Assembly (NCBI GenBank): GCA_964057225.1
Contig: OZ059897.1
Coordinates: forward strand, 17,422,001 to 17,486,000
Reading direction: 5' to 3'
Length of the DNA: 64,000 bases
Origin: Auanema rhodensis
Lineage: Eukaryota; Nematoda; Chromadorea; Rhabditida; Rhabditidae
Below are positions 1 through 14,166 of this stretch, one piece after another. The number at the start of each line of letters is the position of its first letter. Positions within the stretch are counted from its first letter, which is position 1. The notes under the pieces were generated by a model. It did no database searches and had not been told where the DNA came from. It saw only the letters and a list, made by a program, of their open reading frames with translations. A program made the position numbers and the translations under genes.

Positions 1-1262
1 AATAAAAATTTGTTTTTAGACTAATATAGACATGGGGAATCTAATTTTGAAAATCGCATCTCTTTATCTTTCACGGGAAGCGAGTTTCATACAAGTGCAC
101 ATCACGTGTACATTTAATTAGCATAAATTGAAGTTCACGTGAATTTCAAAGTCATGGTTACCATGCACCAATATGAATAAGAATTTGTTTTTAGACTAAT
201 GTGGACATGGGGAATCTAATTTTGAAAACCGCATCTCTTTATCTTTCACGGGAAGCGAGATACATACCGAGTGCACATCGCGTGTACATTTAATTAGCAT
301 AAATTGAAGTTCACGTAAATATCAAAGTCATGGTTACCATGCACTAATATCAATGAAAATTTGGTTTTAGACTAATATGGATATGGGGAATCTAATTTTG
401 AAAACCGCATCTTTTTATCTTTCACGGGAAGCGAGTTTCATACCAAGTGCACATCACGTGTACATTTAATTAGCATAAATTGAAGTTCACGTAAATATCA
501 AAGTCATGGTTACTATGCACCAATATCAATAAAAATTTGTTTTTAGACTAATATAGACATGGGGAATCGAATTTTGAAAATCGCATCTCTTTATCTTTCA
601 CGGGAAGCGAGTTTCATACCAAGTGCACATCACGTGTACATTTAATTAGCATAAATTAAAGTTCACGTAAATTTCGAAGTCATGGTTACCATGCACTAAT
701 ATCAATGAAAATTCGGTTTTAGACTAATATGGATATGGGGAATCTAATTTTGAAAACCGCATCTTTTCATCTTTCACGGGAAGCGAGATACATACCGAGT
801 GCACATCGCGTGTACATTTAATTAGCATAAATTAAAGTTCACGTAAATTTCAAAGTCATGTTTACCATGCATCAATATCAATAAAATATTGTTTTTAGAC
901 TAATATGGACTTGGGGAATCTAATTTTGAAAACCGCATCTCTTTATCTTTCACGGGAAGCGAGTTTCATACAAGTGCACATCACGTGTACATTTAATTAG
1001 CATAAATTAAAGTTCACGTAAATTTCGAAGTCATGGTTACCATGCACTAATATCAATGAAAATTTGGTTTTAGACTAATATGGATATGGGGAATCTAATT
1101 TTGAAAACCGCATCTTTTCATCTTTCACGGGAAGCGAGTTACATACCGAGTGCACATCGCGTGTACATTTAATTAGCATAAATTAAAGTTCACGTAAATT
1201 TCAAAGTCATGGTTACCATGCATCAATATCAATAAAATATTGTTTTTAGACTAATATGGACT

Positions 1263-4200
1263 TGGGGAATCTAATTTTGAAAACCGCATCTCTTTATCTT
1301 TCACGGGAAGCGAGTTTCATACCAAGTGCACATCACGTGTACATTTAATTAGCATAAATTAAAGTTCACGTAAATTTCAAAATCATGGTTACCATGCACC
1401 AATATCAATAAAAATTTGTTTTCAGACTAATATGGTCATGGGGAATCTAATTTTGAAAACCGCATCTCTTCATCTTTCACGGGAAGCGAGTTACATACCA
1501 AGTACACATCACGTGTACATTTAATTAGCATAAATTAAAGTTCACGTAAATTTCAAAGTCATGGTTACCATGCACCAATATCAATAAAAAATTGTTTTTA
1601 GACTAAGATGGACATGGGGAATCTAATTTTGAAAACCGCATCTCTTTATCTTTCACGGGAAGCGAGTTACATACCAAGGGCACATCACGTGTACATTTAA
1701 TCAGCATAAATTGAAGTTCACGTAAATTTCAAAGTCATGGTTACCATGCACCAATATCAATAAAAATTTGTTTTTAGACTAATATAGACATGGGGAATCT
1801 AATTTTGAAAATCGCATCTCTTTATCTTTCACGGGAAGCGAGTTTCATACAAGTGCACATCACGTGTACATTTAATTAGCATAAATTGAAGTTCACGTGA
1901 ATTTCAAAGTCATGGTTACCATGCACTAATATGAATAAGAATTTGTTTTTAGACTAATGTGGACATGGGGAATCTAATTTTGAAAACCGCATCTCTTTAT
2001 CTTTCACGGGAAGCGAGATACATACCGAGTGCACATCGCGTGTACATTTAATTAGCATAAATTAAAGTTCACGTAAATTTCAAAGTCATGGTTACCATGC
2101 ATCAATATCAATAAAATATTGTTTTTAGACTAATATGGACTTGGGGAATCTAATTTTGAAAACCGCATCTCTTTATCTTTCACGGGAAGCGAGATACATA
2201 CCGAGTGCACATCGCGTGTACATTTAATTAGCATAAATTAAAGTTCACGTAAATTTCAAAGTCATGGTTGCCATGCACCAATATCAATAAAAATTTGTTT
2301 TCAGACTAATATGGACATGGGGAATCTAATTTTGAAAACCGCATCTTTTTATCTTTCACGGGAAGCGAGTTTCATACCAAGTGCACATCACGTGTACATT
2401 TAATTAGCATAAATTGAAGTTCACGTAAATATCAAAGTCATGGTTACCATGCACTAATATCAATGAAAATTTGTTTTTAGACTAATATGGTTATGGGGAA
2501 TCTAATTTTGAAAACCGCATCTTTTCATCTTTCACGGGAAGCGAGATACATACCGAGTGCACATCGCGTGTACATTTAATTAGCATAAATTAAAGTTCAC
2601 GTAAATTTCGAAGTCATGGTTACCATGCACTAATATCAATAAAAAATTGTTTTTAGACTAATATGGACTTGGGGAATCTAATTTTGAAAACCGCATCTTT
2701 TCATCTTTCACGGGAAGCGAGATACATACCGAGTGCACATCGCGTGTACATTTAATTAGCATAAATTAAAGTTCACGTAAATTTCAAAGTCATGTTTACC
2801 ATGCATCAATATCAATAAAATATTGTTTTTAGACTAATATGGACTTGGGGAATCTAATATTGAAAACCGCATCTCTTTATCTTTCACGGGAAGCGAGTTT
2901 CATACAAGTGCACATCACGTGTACATTTAATTAGCATAAATTAAAGTTCACGTAAATTTCGAAGTCATGGTTACCATGCACTAATATCAATGAAAATTTG
3001 GTTTTAGACTAATATGGATATGGGGAATCTAATTTTGAAAACCGCATCTTTTCATCTTTCACGGGAAGCGAGTTACATACCGAGTGCACATCGCGTGTAC
3101 ATTTAATTAGCATAAATTAAAGTTCACGTAAATTTCAAAGTCATGGTTACCATGCATCAATATCAATAAAATATTGTTTTTAGACTAATATGGACTTGGG
3201 GAATCTAATTTTGAAAACCGCATCTCTTTATCTTTCACGGGAAGCGAGTTTCATACCAAGTGCACATCACGTGTACATTTAATTAGCATAAATTAAAGTT
3301 CACGTAAATTTCAAAATCATGGTTACCATGCACCAATATCAATAAAAATTTGTTTTCAGACTAATATGGTCATGGGGAATCTAATTTTGAAAACCGCATC
3401 TCTTCATCTTTCACGGGAAGCGAGTTACATACCAAGTACACATCACGTGTACATTTAATTAGCATAAATTAAAGTTCACGTAAATTTCAAAGTCATGGTT
3501 ACCATGCACCAATATCAATAAAAAATTGTTTTTAGACTAAGATGGACATGGGGAATCTAATTTTGAAAACCGCATCTCTTTATCTTTCACGGGAAGCGAG
3601 TTACATACCAAGGGCACATCACGTGTACATTTAATCAGCATAAATTGAAGTTCACGTAAATTTCAAAGTCATGGTTACCATGCACCAATATCAATAAAAA
3701 TTTGTTTTTAGACTAATATAGACATGGGGAATCTAATTTTGAAAATCGCATCTCTTTATCTTTCACGGGAAGCGAGTTTCATACAAGTGCACATCACGTG
3801 TACATTTAATTAGCATAAATTGAAGTTCACGTGAATTTCAAAGTCATGGTTACCATGCACCAATATGAATAAGAATTTGTTTTTAGACTAATGTGGACAT
3901 GGGGAATCTAATTTTGAAAACCGCATCTCTTTATCTTTCACGGGAAGCGAGATACATACCGAGTGCACATCGCGTGTACATTTAATTAGCATAAATTGAA
4001 GTTCACGTAAATATCAAAGTCATGGTTACCATGCACTAATATCAATGAAAATTTGGTTTTAGACTAATATGGATATGGGGAATCTAATTTTGAAAACCGC
4101 ATCTTTTTATCTTTCACGGGAAGCGAGTTTCATACCAAGTGCACATCACGTGTACATTTAATTAGCATAAATTGAAGTTCACGTAAATATCAAAGTCATG

Positions 4201-4499
4201 GTTACCATGCACTAATAACAATGAAAATTTGGTTTTAGACTAATATGGATATGGGGAATCTAATTTTGAAAACCGCATCTTTTCATCTTTCACGGGAAGC
4301 GAGATACATACCGAGTGCACATCGCGTGTACATTTAATTAGCATAAATTAAAGTTCACGTAAATTTCAAAGTCATGGTTACCATGCATCAATATCAATAA
4401 AATATTGTTTTTAGACTAATATGGACTTGGGGAATCTAATTTTGAAAACCGCATCTCTTTATCTTTCACGGGAAGCGAGTTTCATACCAAGTGCACATC
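1263..4499 (+). repeat. Segmental duplication within satellite A, copy 1 (offset 3341 bp)
   Basis: This stretch recurs at 4604-7840, shifted by 3341 bp (19 monomers). Shared diagnostic variants include CTAATAACAATG at 4211 and 7552, CACTAATATGAATAAG at about 1924 and 5265, and AAGGGCACATC with TTTAATCAGC. Homology stops on the left at TGGGG (1263/4604) and on the right where ACGTG at 4500 faces GCGTG at 7841. I compared marker positions by eye and did not make a full alignment. Confidence 0.8.
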
Positions 4500-4603
4500 A
4501 CGTGTACATTTAATTAGCATAAATTAAAGTTCACGTAAATTTCAAAATCATGGTTACCATGCACCAATATCAATAAAAATTTGTTTTCAGACTAATATGG
4601 TCA

Positions 4604-7600
4604 TGGGGAATCTAATTTTGAAAACCGCATCTCTTTATCTTTCACGGGAAGCGAGTTTCATACCAAGTGCACATCACGTGTACATTTAATTAGCATAAAT
4701 TAAAGTTCACGTAAATTTCAAAATCATGGTTACCATGCACCAATATCAATAAAAATTTGTTTTCAGACTAATATGGTCATGGGGAATCTAATTTTGAAAA
4801 CCGCATCTCTTCATCTTTCACGGGAAGCGAGTTACATACCAAGTACACATCACGTGTACATTTAATTAGCATAAATTAAAGTTCACGTAAATTTCAAAGT
4901 CATGGTTACCATGCACCAATATCAATAAAAAATTGTTTTTAGACTAAGATGGACATGGGGAATCTAATTTTGAAAACCGCATCTCTTTATCTTTCACGGG
5001 AAGCGAGTTACATACCAAGGGCACATCACGTGTACATTTAATCAGCATAAATTGAAGTTCACGTAAATTTCAAAGTCATGGTTACCATGCACCAATATCA
5101 ATAAAAATTTGTTTTTAGACTAATATAGACATGGGGAATCTAATTTTGAAAATCGCATCTCTTTATCTTTCACGGGAAGCGAGTTTCATACAAGTGCACA
5201 TCACGTGTACATTTAATTAGCATAAATTGAAGTTCACGTGAATTTCAAAGTCATGGTTACCATGCACTAATATGAATAAGAATTTGTTTTTAGACTAATG
5301 TGGACATGGGGAATCTAATTTTGAAAACCGCATCTCTTTATCTTTCACGGGAAGCGAGATACATACCGAGTGCACATCGCGTGTACATTTAATTAGCATA
5401 AATTAAAGTTCACGTAAATTTCAAAGTCATGGTTACCATGCATCAATATCAATAAAATATTGTTTTTAGACTAATATGGACTTGGGGAATCTAATTTTGA
5501 AAACCGCATCTCTTTATCTTTCACGGGAAGCGAGATACATACCGAGTGCACATCGCGTGTACATTTAATTAGCATAAATTAAAGTTCACGTAAATTTCAA
5601 AGTCATGGTTGCCATGCACCAATATCAATAAAAATTTGTTTTCAGACTAATATGGACATGGGGAATCTAATTTTGAAAACCGCATCTTTTTATCTTTCAC
5701 GGGAAGCGAGTTTCATACCAAGTGCACATCACGTGTACATTTAATTAGCATAAATTGAAGTTCACGTAAATATCAAAGTCATGGTTACCATGCACTAATA
5801 TCAATGAAAATTTGTTTTTAGACTAATATGGTTATGGGGAATCTAATTTTGAAAACCGCATCTTTTCATCTTTCACGGGAAGCGAGATACATACCGAGTG
5901 CACATCGCGTGTACATTTAATTAGCATAAATTAAAGTTCACGTAAATTTCGAAGTCATGGTTACCATGCACTAATATCAATAAAAAATTGTTTTTAGACT
6001 AATATGGACTTGGGGAATCTAATTTTGAAAACCGCATCTTTTCATCTTTCACGGGAAGCGAGATACATACCGAGTGCACATCGCGTGTACATTTAATTAG
6101 CATAAATTAAAGTTCACGTAAATTTCAAAGTCATGTTTACCATGCATCAATATCAATAAAATATTGTTTTTAGACTAATATGGACTTGGGGAATCTAATA
6201 TTGAAAACCGCATCTCTTTATCTTTCACGGGAAGCGAGTTTCATACAAGTGCACATCACGTGTACATTTAATTAGCATAAATTAAAGTTCACGTAAATTT
6301 CGAAGTCATGGTTACCATGCACTAATATCAATGAAAATTTGGTTTTAGACTAATATGGATATGGGGAATCTAATTTTGAAAACCGCATCTTTTCATCTTT
6401 CACGGGAAGCGAGTTACATACCGAGTGCACATCGCGTGTACATTTAATTAGCATAAATTAAAGTTCACGTAAATTTCAAAGTCATGGTTACCATGCATCA
6501 ATATCAATAAAATATTGTTTTTAGACTAATATGGACTTGGGGAATCTAATTTTGAAAACCGCATCTCTTTATCTTTCACGGGAAGCGAGTTTCATACCAA
6601 GTGCACATCACGTGTACATTTAATTAGCATAAATTAAAGTTCACGTAAATTTCAAAATCATGGTTACCATGCACCAATATCAATAAAAATTTGTTTTCAG
6701 ACTAATATGGTCATGGGGAATCTAATTTTGAAAACCGCATCTCTTCATCTTTCACGGGAAGCGAGTTACATACCAAGTACACATCACGTGTACATTTAAT
6801 TAGCATAAATTAAAGTTCACGTAAATTTCAAAGTCATGGTTACCATGCACCAATATCAATAAAAAATTGTTTTTAGACTAAGATGGACATGGGGAATCTA
6901 ATTTTGAAAACCGCATCTCTTTATCTTTCACGGGAAGCGAGTTACATACCAAGGGCACATCACGTGTACATTTAATCAGCATAAATTGAAGTTCACGTAA
7001 ATTTCAAAGTCATGGTTACCATGCACCAATATCAATAAAAATTTGTTTTTAGACTAATATAGACATGGGGAATCTAATTTTGAAAATCGCATCTCTTTAT
7101 CTTTCACGGGAAGCGAGTTTCATACAAGTGCACATCACGTGTACATTTAATTAGCATAAATTGAAGTTCACGTGAATTTCAAAGTCATGGTTACCATGCA
7201 CCAATATGAATAAGAATTTGTTTTTAGACTAATGTGGACATGGGGAATCTAATTTTGAAAACCGCATCTCTTTATCTTTCACGGGAAGCGAGATACATAC
7301 CGAGTGCACATCGCGTGTACATTTAATTAGCATAAATTGAAGTTCACGTAAATATCAAAGTCATGGTTACCATGCACTAATATCAATGAAAATTTGGTTT
7401 TAGACTAATATGGATATGGGGAATCTAATTTTGAAAACCGCATCTTTTTATCTTTCACGGGAAGCGAGTTTCATACCAAGTGCACATCACGTGTACATTT
7501 AATTAGCATAAATTGAAGTTCACGTAAATATCAAAGTCATGGTTACCATGCACTAATAACAATGAAAATTTGGTTTTAGACTAATATGGATATGGGGAAT

Positions 7601-7840
7601 CTAATTTTGAAAACCGCATCTTTTCATCTTTCACGGGAAGCGAGATACATACCGAGTGCACATCGCGTGTACATTTAATTAGCATAAATTAAAGTTCACG
7701 TAAATTTCAAAGTCATGGTTACCATGCATCAATATCAATAAAATATTGTTTTTAGACTAATATGGACTTGGGGAATCTAATTTTGAAAACCGCATCTCTT
7801 TATCTTTCACGGGAAGCGAGTTTCATACCAAGTGCACATC
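4604..7840 (+). repeat. Segmental duplication within satellite A, copy 2 (offset 3341 bp)
   Basis: Second copy of the 19-monomer block 1263-4499. A smaller nested duplication with an offset of about 1934 bp (11 monomers) is also visible: about 735-1924 matches about 2669-3858, and the same offset links 5101 to 7035. Together these show a higher-order repeat built by unequal exchange. Confidence 0.8.
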
Positions 7841-8510
7841 GCGTGTACATTTAATTAGCATAAATTAAAGTTCACGTAAATTTAAAATCATGGTTACCAT
7901 GCACCAATATCAATAAAAATCTGTTTTTAGACTAATATGGACTTGGGGAATCTAATTTTGAAAACCGCATCTCTTTATCTTTCACGGGAAGCGAGTTTCA
8001 TACCAAGTGCACATCACGTGTACATTTAATTAGCATAAATTAAAGTTCACGTAAATTTCAAAGTCATGGTTACCATGCACCAATATCAATAAAAATCTGT
8101 TTTTAGACTAATATGGACTTGGGGAATCTAATTTTGAAAACCGCATCTCTTTATCTTTCACGGGAAGCGAGTTTCATACCAAGTGCACATCACGTGTACA
8201 TTTAATTAGCATAAATTAAAGTTCACGTAAATTTCAAAGTCATGGTTACCATGCACTAATATCAATGAAAAATTGTTTTTAGACTAAGATGGACATGAGG
8301 AATCTAATTTTGAAAACCGCATCTCTTTATCTTTCACGGGAAGCGAGTTACATACCAAGGGCACATCACGTGTACATTTAATTAGCATAAATTAAAGTTC
8401 ACGTAAATTTCAAAGTCATGGTTACCATGCATCAATATCAATAAAATATTGTTTTTAGACTAATATGGACTTGGGGAATCTAATTTTGAAAACCGCATCT
8501 CTTTATCTTT

Positions 8511-9056
8511 GTTTTTAGATTCGTTTTTTCAAGGCAAAGACGATGGACAATGTTATTCAACGAAAAAATTAATTCTTCAGGGTGAAAATCGAGGATATAA
8601 GTGTGAACTTATATCAGTTGATATCTCGGTGCATTTTCAAGCTAGCGCAAATCTGATAACACAGATCGACGCAGCTTAGAAATCCGCATCGAATGCACTA
8701 TACTACATTGAGAAACGCTTAATACAAAAATTAGTTATGATCGTTTGAAAAATGATGCATTAGTGTATGTTGAGTTTCCATGTACACTCAACATTGCTTC
8801 CAAAAACATTTTGACAAAAATTTTTTCGAAAAATTTCAAGATAATTTAGCAAAAAGTAGATGTTTTTAGATTCCTTTTTTCAAGGCAAAGACGATGGACA
8901 ATGTTATTCAACGAAAAAATTAATTCTTCAGGGTGAAAATCGAGGATATAAGTGTGAACTTATATCAGTTGATATCTCGGTGCATTTTTAAGCTAGCGCA
9001 AATCTGATAACACAGATCGACGTAGCTTAAAAATCCGCATCGAATGCACTATACTA
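8511..9056 (+). repeat. Satellite family B island (~1.6 monomers)
   Basis: It starts at GTTTTTAGATTCG and runs through one full and one partial 351-bp monomer of the family that fills 14167-57442. It ends inside the word GCACTATACTA. The first monomer has the TTCGTTTTTTC variant, also seen near 16446 and 52252. The A-to-B junction at 8510/8511 falls at GTTTTTAGA, a word present in both families. Confidence 0.9.
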
Positions 9057-9124
9057 TACACTAATGCATCATTTTTCAAACGATCATAACTAATTTTTGT
9101 ATTAAGCGTTTCTCAATGTAGTAT
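9057..9124 (-). repeat. Inverted 68-bp fragment of satellite B (fold-back)
   Basis: The sequence from ATACACTAATGC to AATGTAGTAT is the reverse complement of the B segment running from ATACTACATTGAG to GCATTAGTGTAT. The plus-strand B island stops at the same monomer position where this inverted piece ends. Only one or two bases of overlap are seen at each joint (A at 9056; AT at 9123-9124, shared with the inverted A monomer). This looks like a fold-back or template-switch junction. Confidence 0.85.
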
Positions 9125-12100
9125 GGTAACCATGATTTTAAATTTACGTGAACTTTAATTTATGCTAATTAAATGTACACGTGATGTGTACTTGGTATGT
9201 ATCTCGCTTCCCGTGAAAGATAAAGAGATGCGGTTTTCAAAATTAGATTCCTCATGTCCATCTTAGTCTAAAAACAATTTTTCATTGATATTAGTGCATG
9301 GTAACCATGACTTTGAAATTTACGTGAACTTTAATTTATGCTAATTAAATGTACACGCGATGTGCACTTGGTATGAAACTCGCTTCCCGTGAAAGATAAA
9401 GAGATGCGGTTTTCAAAATTAGATTCCCCAAGTCCATATTAGTCTAAAAACAATATTTTATTGATATTGATGCATGGTAACCATGACTTTGAAATTTACG
9501 TGAACTTTAATTTATGCTAATTAAATGTACACGTGATGTGCCCTTGGTATGTAACTCGCTTCCCGTGAAAGATAAAGAGATGCGGTTTTCAAAATTAGAT
9601 TCCTCATGTCCATCTTAGTCTAAAAACAATTTTTCATTGATATTAGTGCATGGTAAACATGACTTTGAAATTTACGTGAACTTTAATTTATGCTAATTAA
9701 ATGTACACGCGATGTGCACTCGGTATGTATCTCGCTTCCCGTGAAAGATGAAAAGATGCGGTTTTCAAAATTAGATTCCCCAAGTCCATATTAGTCTAAA
9801 AACAATATTTTATTGATATTGATGCATGGTAACCATGACTTTGAAATTTACGTGAACTTTAATTTATGCTAATTAAATGTACACGCGATGTGCACTCGGT
9901 ATGTATCTCGCTTCCCGTGAAAGATGAAAAGATGCGGTTTTCAAAATTAGATTCCCCATATCCATATTAGTCTAAAACCAAATTTTCATTGATATTAGTG
10001 CATGGTAACCATGACTTTGATATTTACGTGAACTTCAATTTATGCTAATTAAATGTACACGTGATGTGCACTTGGTATGAAACTCGCTTCTCGTGAAAGA
10101 TAAAAAGATGCGGTTTTCAAAATTAGATTCCCCATATCCATATTAGTCTAAAACCAAATTTTCATTGATATTAGTGCATGGTAACCATGACTTTGATATT
10201 TACGTGAACTTCAATTTATGCTAATTAAATGTACACGCGATGTGCACTCGGTATGTATCTCGCTTCCCGTGAAAGATAAAGAGATGCGGTTTTCAAAATT
10301 AGATTCCCCATGTCCACATTAAGCTAAAAACAAATTCTTATTCATATTGGTGCATGGTAACCATGACTTTGAAATTCACGTGAACTTCAATTTATGCTAA
10401 TTAAATGTACACGTGATGTGCACTTGTATGAAACTCGCTTCCCGTGAAAGATAAAGAGATGCGATTTTCAAAATTAGATTCCCCATGTCTATATTAGTCT
10501 AAAAACAAATTTTTATTGATATTGGTGCATGGTAACCATGACTTTGAAATTTACGTGAACTTCAATTTATGCTGATTAAATGTACACGTGATGTGCCCTT
10601 GGTATGTAACTCGCTTCCCGTGAAAGATAAAGAGATGCGGTTTTCAAAATTAGATTCCCCATGTCCATCTTAGTCTAAAAACAATTTTTTATTGATATTG
10701 GTGCATGGTAACCATGACTTTGAAATTTACGTGAACTTTAATTTATGCTAATTAAATGTACACGTGATGTGTACTTGGTATGTAACTCGCTTCCCGTGAA
10801 AGATAAAGAGATGCGGTTTTCAAAATTAGATTCCTCATGTCCATCTTAGTCTAAAAACAATTTTTCATTGATATTAGTGCATGGTAAACATGACTTTGAA
10901 ATTTACGTGAACTTTAATTTATGCTAATTAAATGTACACGTGATGTGCACTTGGTATGAAACTCGCTTCCCGTGAAAGATAAAGAGATGCGGTTTTCAAA
11001 ATTAGATTCCCCAAGTCCATATTAGTCTAAAAACAATATTTTATTGATATTGATGCATGGTAACCATGACTTTGAAATTTACGTGAACTTTAATTTATGC
11101 TAATTAAATGTACACGCGATGTGCACTCGGTATGTAACTCGCTTCCCGTGAAAGATGAAAAGATGCGGTTTTCAAAATTAGATTCCCCATATCCATATTA
11201 GTCTAAAACCAAATTTTCATTGATATTAGTGCATGGTAACCATGACTTCGAAATTTACGTGAACTTTAATTTATGCTAATTAAATGTACACGTGATGTGC
11301 ACTTGTATGAAACTCGCTTCCCGTGAAAGATAAAGAGATGCGGTTTTCAATATTAGATTCCCCAAGTCCATATTAGTCTAAAAACAATATTTTATTGATA
11401 TTGATGCATGGTAAACATGACTTTGAAATTTACGTGAACTTTAATTTATGCTAATTAAATGTACACGCGATGTGCACTCGGTATGTATCTCGCTTCCCGT
11501 GAAAGATGAAAAGATGCGGTTTTCAAAATTAGATTCCCCAAGTCCATATTAGTCTAAAAACAATATTTTATTGATATTAGTGCATGGTAACCATGACTTC
11601 GAAATTTACGTGAACTTTAATTTATGCTAATTAAATGTACACGCGATGTGCACTTGGTATGAAACTCGCTTCCCGTGAAAGATAAAAAGATGCGGTTTTC
11701 AAAATTAGATTCCCCATGTCCATATTAGTCTGAAAACAAATTTTTATTGATATTGGTGCATGGCAACCATGACTTTGAAATTTACGTGAACTTTAATTTA
11801 TGCTAATTAAATGTACACGCGATGTGCACTCGGTATGTATCTCGCTTCCCGTGAAAGATAAAGAGATGCGGTTTTCAAAATTAGATTCCCCAAGTCCATA
11901 TTAGTCTAAAAACAATATTTTATTGATATTGATGCATGGTAACCATGACTTTGAAATTTACGTGAACTTTAATTTATGCTAATTAAATGTACACGCGATG
12001 TGCACTCGGTATGTATCTCGCTTCCCGTGAAAGATGAAAAGATGCGGTTTTCAAAATTAGATTCCCCATATCCATATTAGTCTAAAACCAAATTTTCATT

Positions 12101-14166
12101 GATATTAGTGCATGGTAACCATGACTTTGAAATTTACGTGAACTTTAATTTATGCTAATTAAATGTACACGTGATGTGTACTTGGTATGTAACTCGCTTC
12201 CCGTGAAAGATGAAGAGATGCGGTTTTCAAAATTAGATTCCCCATGTCCATATTAGTCTGAAAACAAATTTTTATTGATATTGGTGCATGGCAACCATGA
12301 CTTTGAAATTTACGTGAACTTTAATTTATGCTAATTAAATGTACACGCGATGTGCACTCGGTATGTATCTCGCTTCCCGTGAAAGATAAAGAGATGCGGT
12401 TTTCAAAATTAGATTCCCCAAGTCCATATTAGTCTAAAAACAATATTTTATTGATATTGATGCATGGTAACCATGACTTTGAAATTTACGTGAACTTTAA
12501 TTTATGCTAATTAAATGTACACGCGATGTGCACTCGGTATGTATCTCGCTTCCCGTGAAAGATGAAAAGATGCGGTTTTCAAAATTAGATTCCCCATATC
12601 CATATTAGTCTAAAACCAAATTTTCATTGATATTAGTGCATGGTAACCATGACTTTGAAATTTACGTGAACTTTAATTTATGCTAATTAAATGTACACGT
12701 GATGTGTACTTGGTATGTAACTCGCTTCCCGTGAAAGATGAAGAGATGCGGTTTTCAAAATTAGATTCCCCATGACCATATTAGTCTGAAAACAAATTTT
12801 TATTGATATTGGTGCATGGTAACCATGATTTTGAAATTTACGTGAACTTTAATTTATGCTAATTAAATGTACACGTGATGTGCACTTGGTATGAAACTCG
12901 CTTCCCGTGAAAGATAAAGAGATGCGGTTTTCAAAATTAGATTCCCCAAGTCCATATTAGTCTAAAAACAATATTTTATTGATATTGATGCATGGTAACC
13001 ATGACTTTGAAATTTACGTGAACTTTAATTTATGCTAATTAAATGTACACGCGATGTGCACTCGGTATGTAACTCGCTTCCCGTGAAAGATGAAAAGATG
13101 CGGTTTTCAAAATTAGATTCCCCATATCCATATTAGTCTAAAACCAAATTTTCATTGATATTAGTGCATGGTAACCATGACTTCGAAATTTACGTGAACT
13201 TTAATTTATGCTAATTAAATGTACACGTGATGTGCACTTGTATGAAACTCGCTTCCCGTGAAAGATAAAGAGATGCGGTTTTCAATATTAGATTCCCCAA
13301 GTCCATATTAGTCTAAAAACAATATTTTATTGATATTGATGCATGGTAAACATGACTTTGAAATTTACGTGAACTTTAATTTATGCTAATTAAATGTACA
13401 CGCGATGTGCACTCGGTATGTATCTCGCTTTCCGTGAAAGATGAAAAGATGCGGTTTTCAAAATTAGATTCCCCAAGTCCATATTAGTCTAAAAACAATA
13501 TTTTATTGATATTAGTGCATGGTAACCATGACTTCGAAATTTACGTGAACTTTAATTTATGCTAATTAAATGTACACGCGATGTGCACTTGGTATGAAAC
13601 TCGCTTCCCGTGAAAGATAAAAAGATGCGGTTTTCAAAATTAGATTCCCCATGTCCATATTAGTCTGAAAACAAATTTTTATTGATATTGGTGCATGGCA
13701 ACCATGACTTTGAAATTTACGTGAACTTTAATTTATGCTAATTAAATGTACACGCGATGTGCACTCGGTATGTATCTCGCTTCCCGTGAAAGATAAAGAG
13801 ATGCGGTTTTCAAAATTAGATTCCCCAAGTCCATATTAGTCTAAAAACAATATTTTATTGATATTGATGCATGGTAACCATGACTTTGAAATTTACGTGA
13901 ACTTTAATTTATGCTAATTAAATGTACACGCGATGTGCACTCGGTATGTATCTCGCTTCCCGTGAAAGATGAAAAGATGCGGTTTTCAAAATTAGATTCC
14001 CCATGTCCACATTAGTCTAAAAACAAATTCTTATTCATATTGGTGCATGGTAACCATGACTTTGAAATTCACGTGAACTTCAATTTATGCTAATTAAATG
14101 TACACGTGATGTGCACTTGTATGAAACTCGCTTCCCGTGAAAGATAAAGAGATGCGATTTTCAAAA
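9125..14166 (-). repeat. Satellite family A array, inverted orientation
   Basis: About 29 monomers that are the reverse complement of the 1-8510 family, for example GGTAACCATGACTTTGAAAT and CTCGCTTCCCGTGAAAG. Variants shared with the plus array include GGACATGAGG at 8291, which appears as CCTCATGTCC near 9250, 9600 and 10830, and the AATATGAATAAG monomer, seen inverted near 10340 and 14035. The two blocks are therefore an inverted duplication separated by the B island. The block ends mid-monomer in TCAAAA at 14161-14166. No coding potential was seen. Confidence 0.95.

Larger units (their letters stand above)
1..8510 (+). repeat. Satellite family A array, ~175.7-bp monomer, plus orientation
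   Basis: About 48 head-to-tail monomers, each recognisable by GTTTTTAGACTAAT, GGGGAATCTAATTTTG, CACGGGAAGCGAG, a CACGTG or CGCGTG core and CATGGTTACCATG. The array is open at the left edge of the window. Monomers differ by a few percent and fall into recurrent variants (for example ACATACCGAG with CGCGTG versus TCATACCAAG with CACGTG), arranged in repeating order. No open frame of useful length was seen in it. CATGGTTACCATG is a near-perfect 13-bp palindrome, and CACGTG and GTGCAC are also palindromic. The array breaks abruptly at 8510, mid-monomer after the word TATCTTT, and joins family B. Confidence 0.95.
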
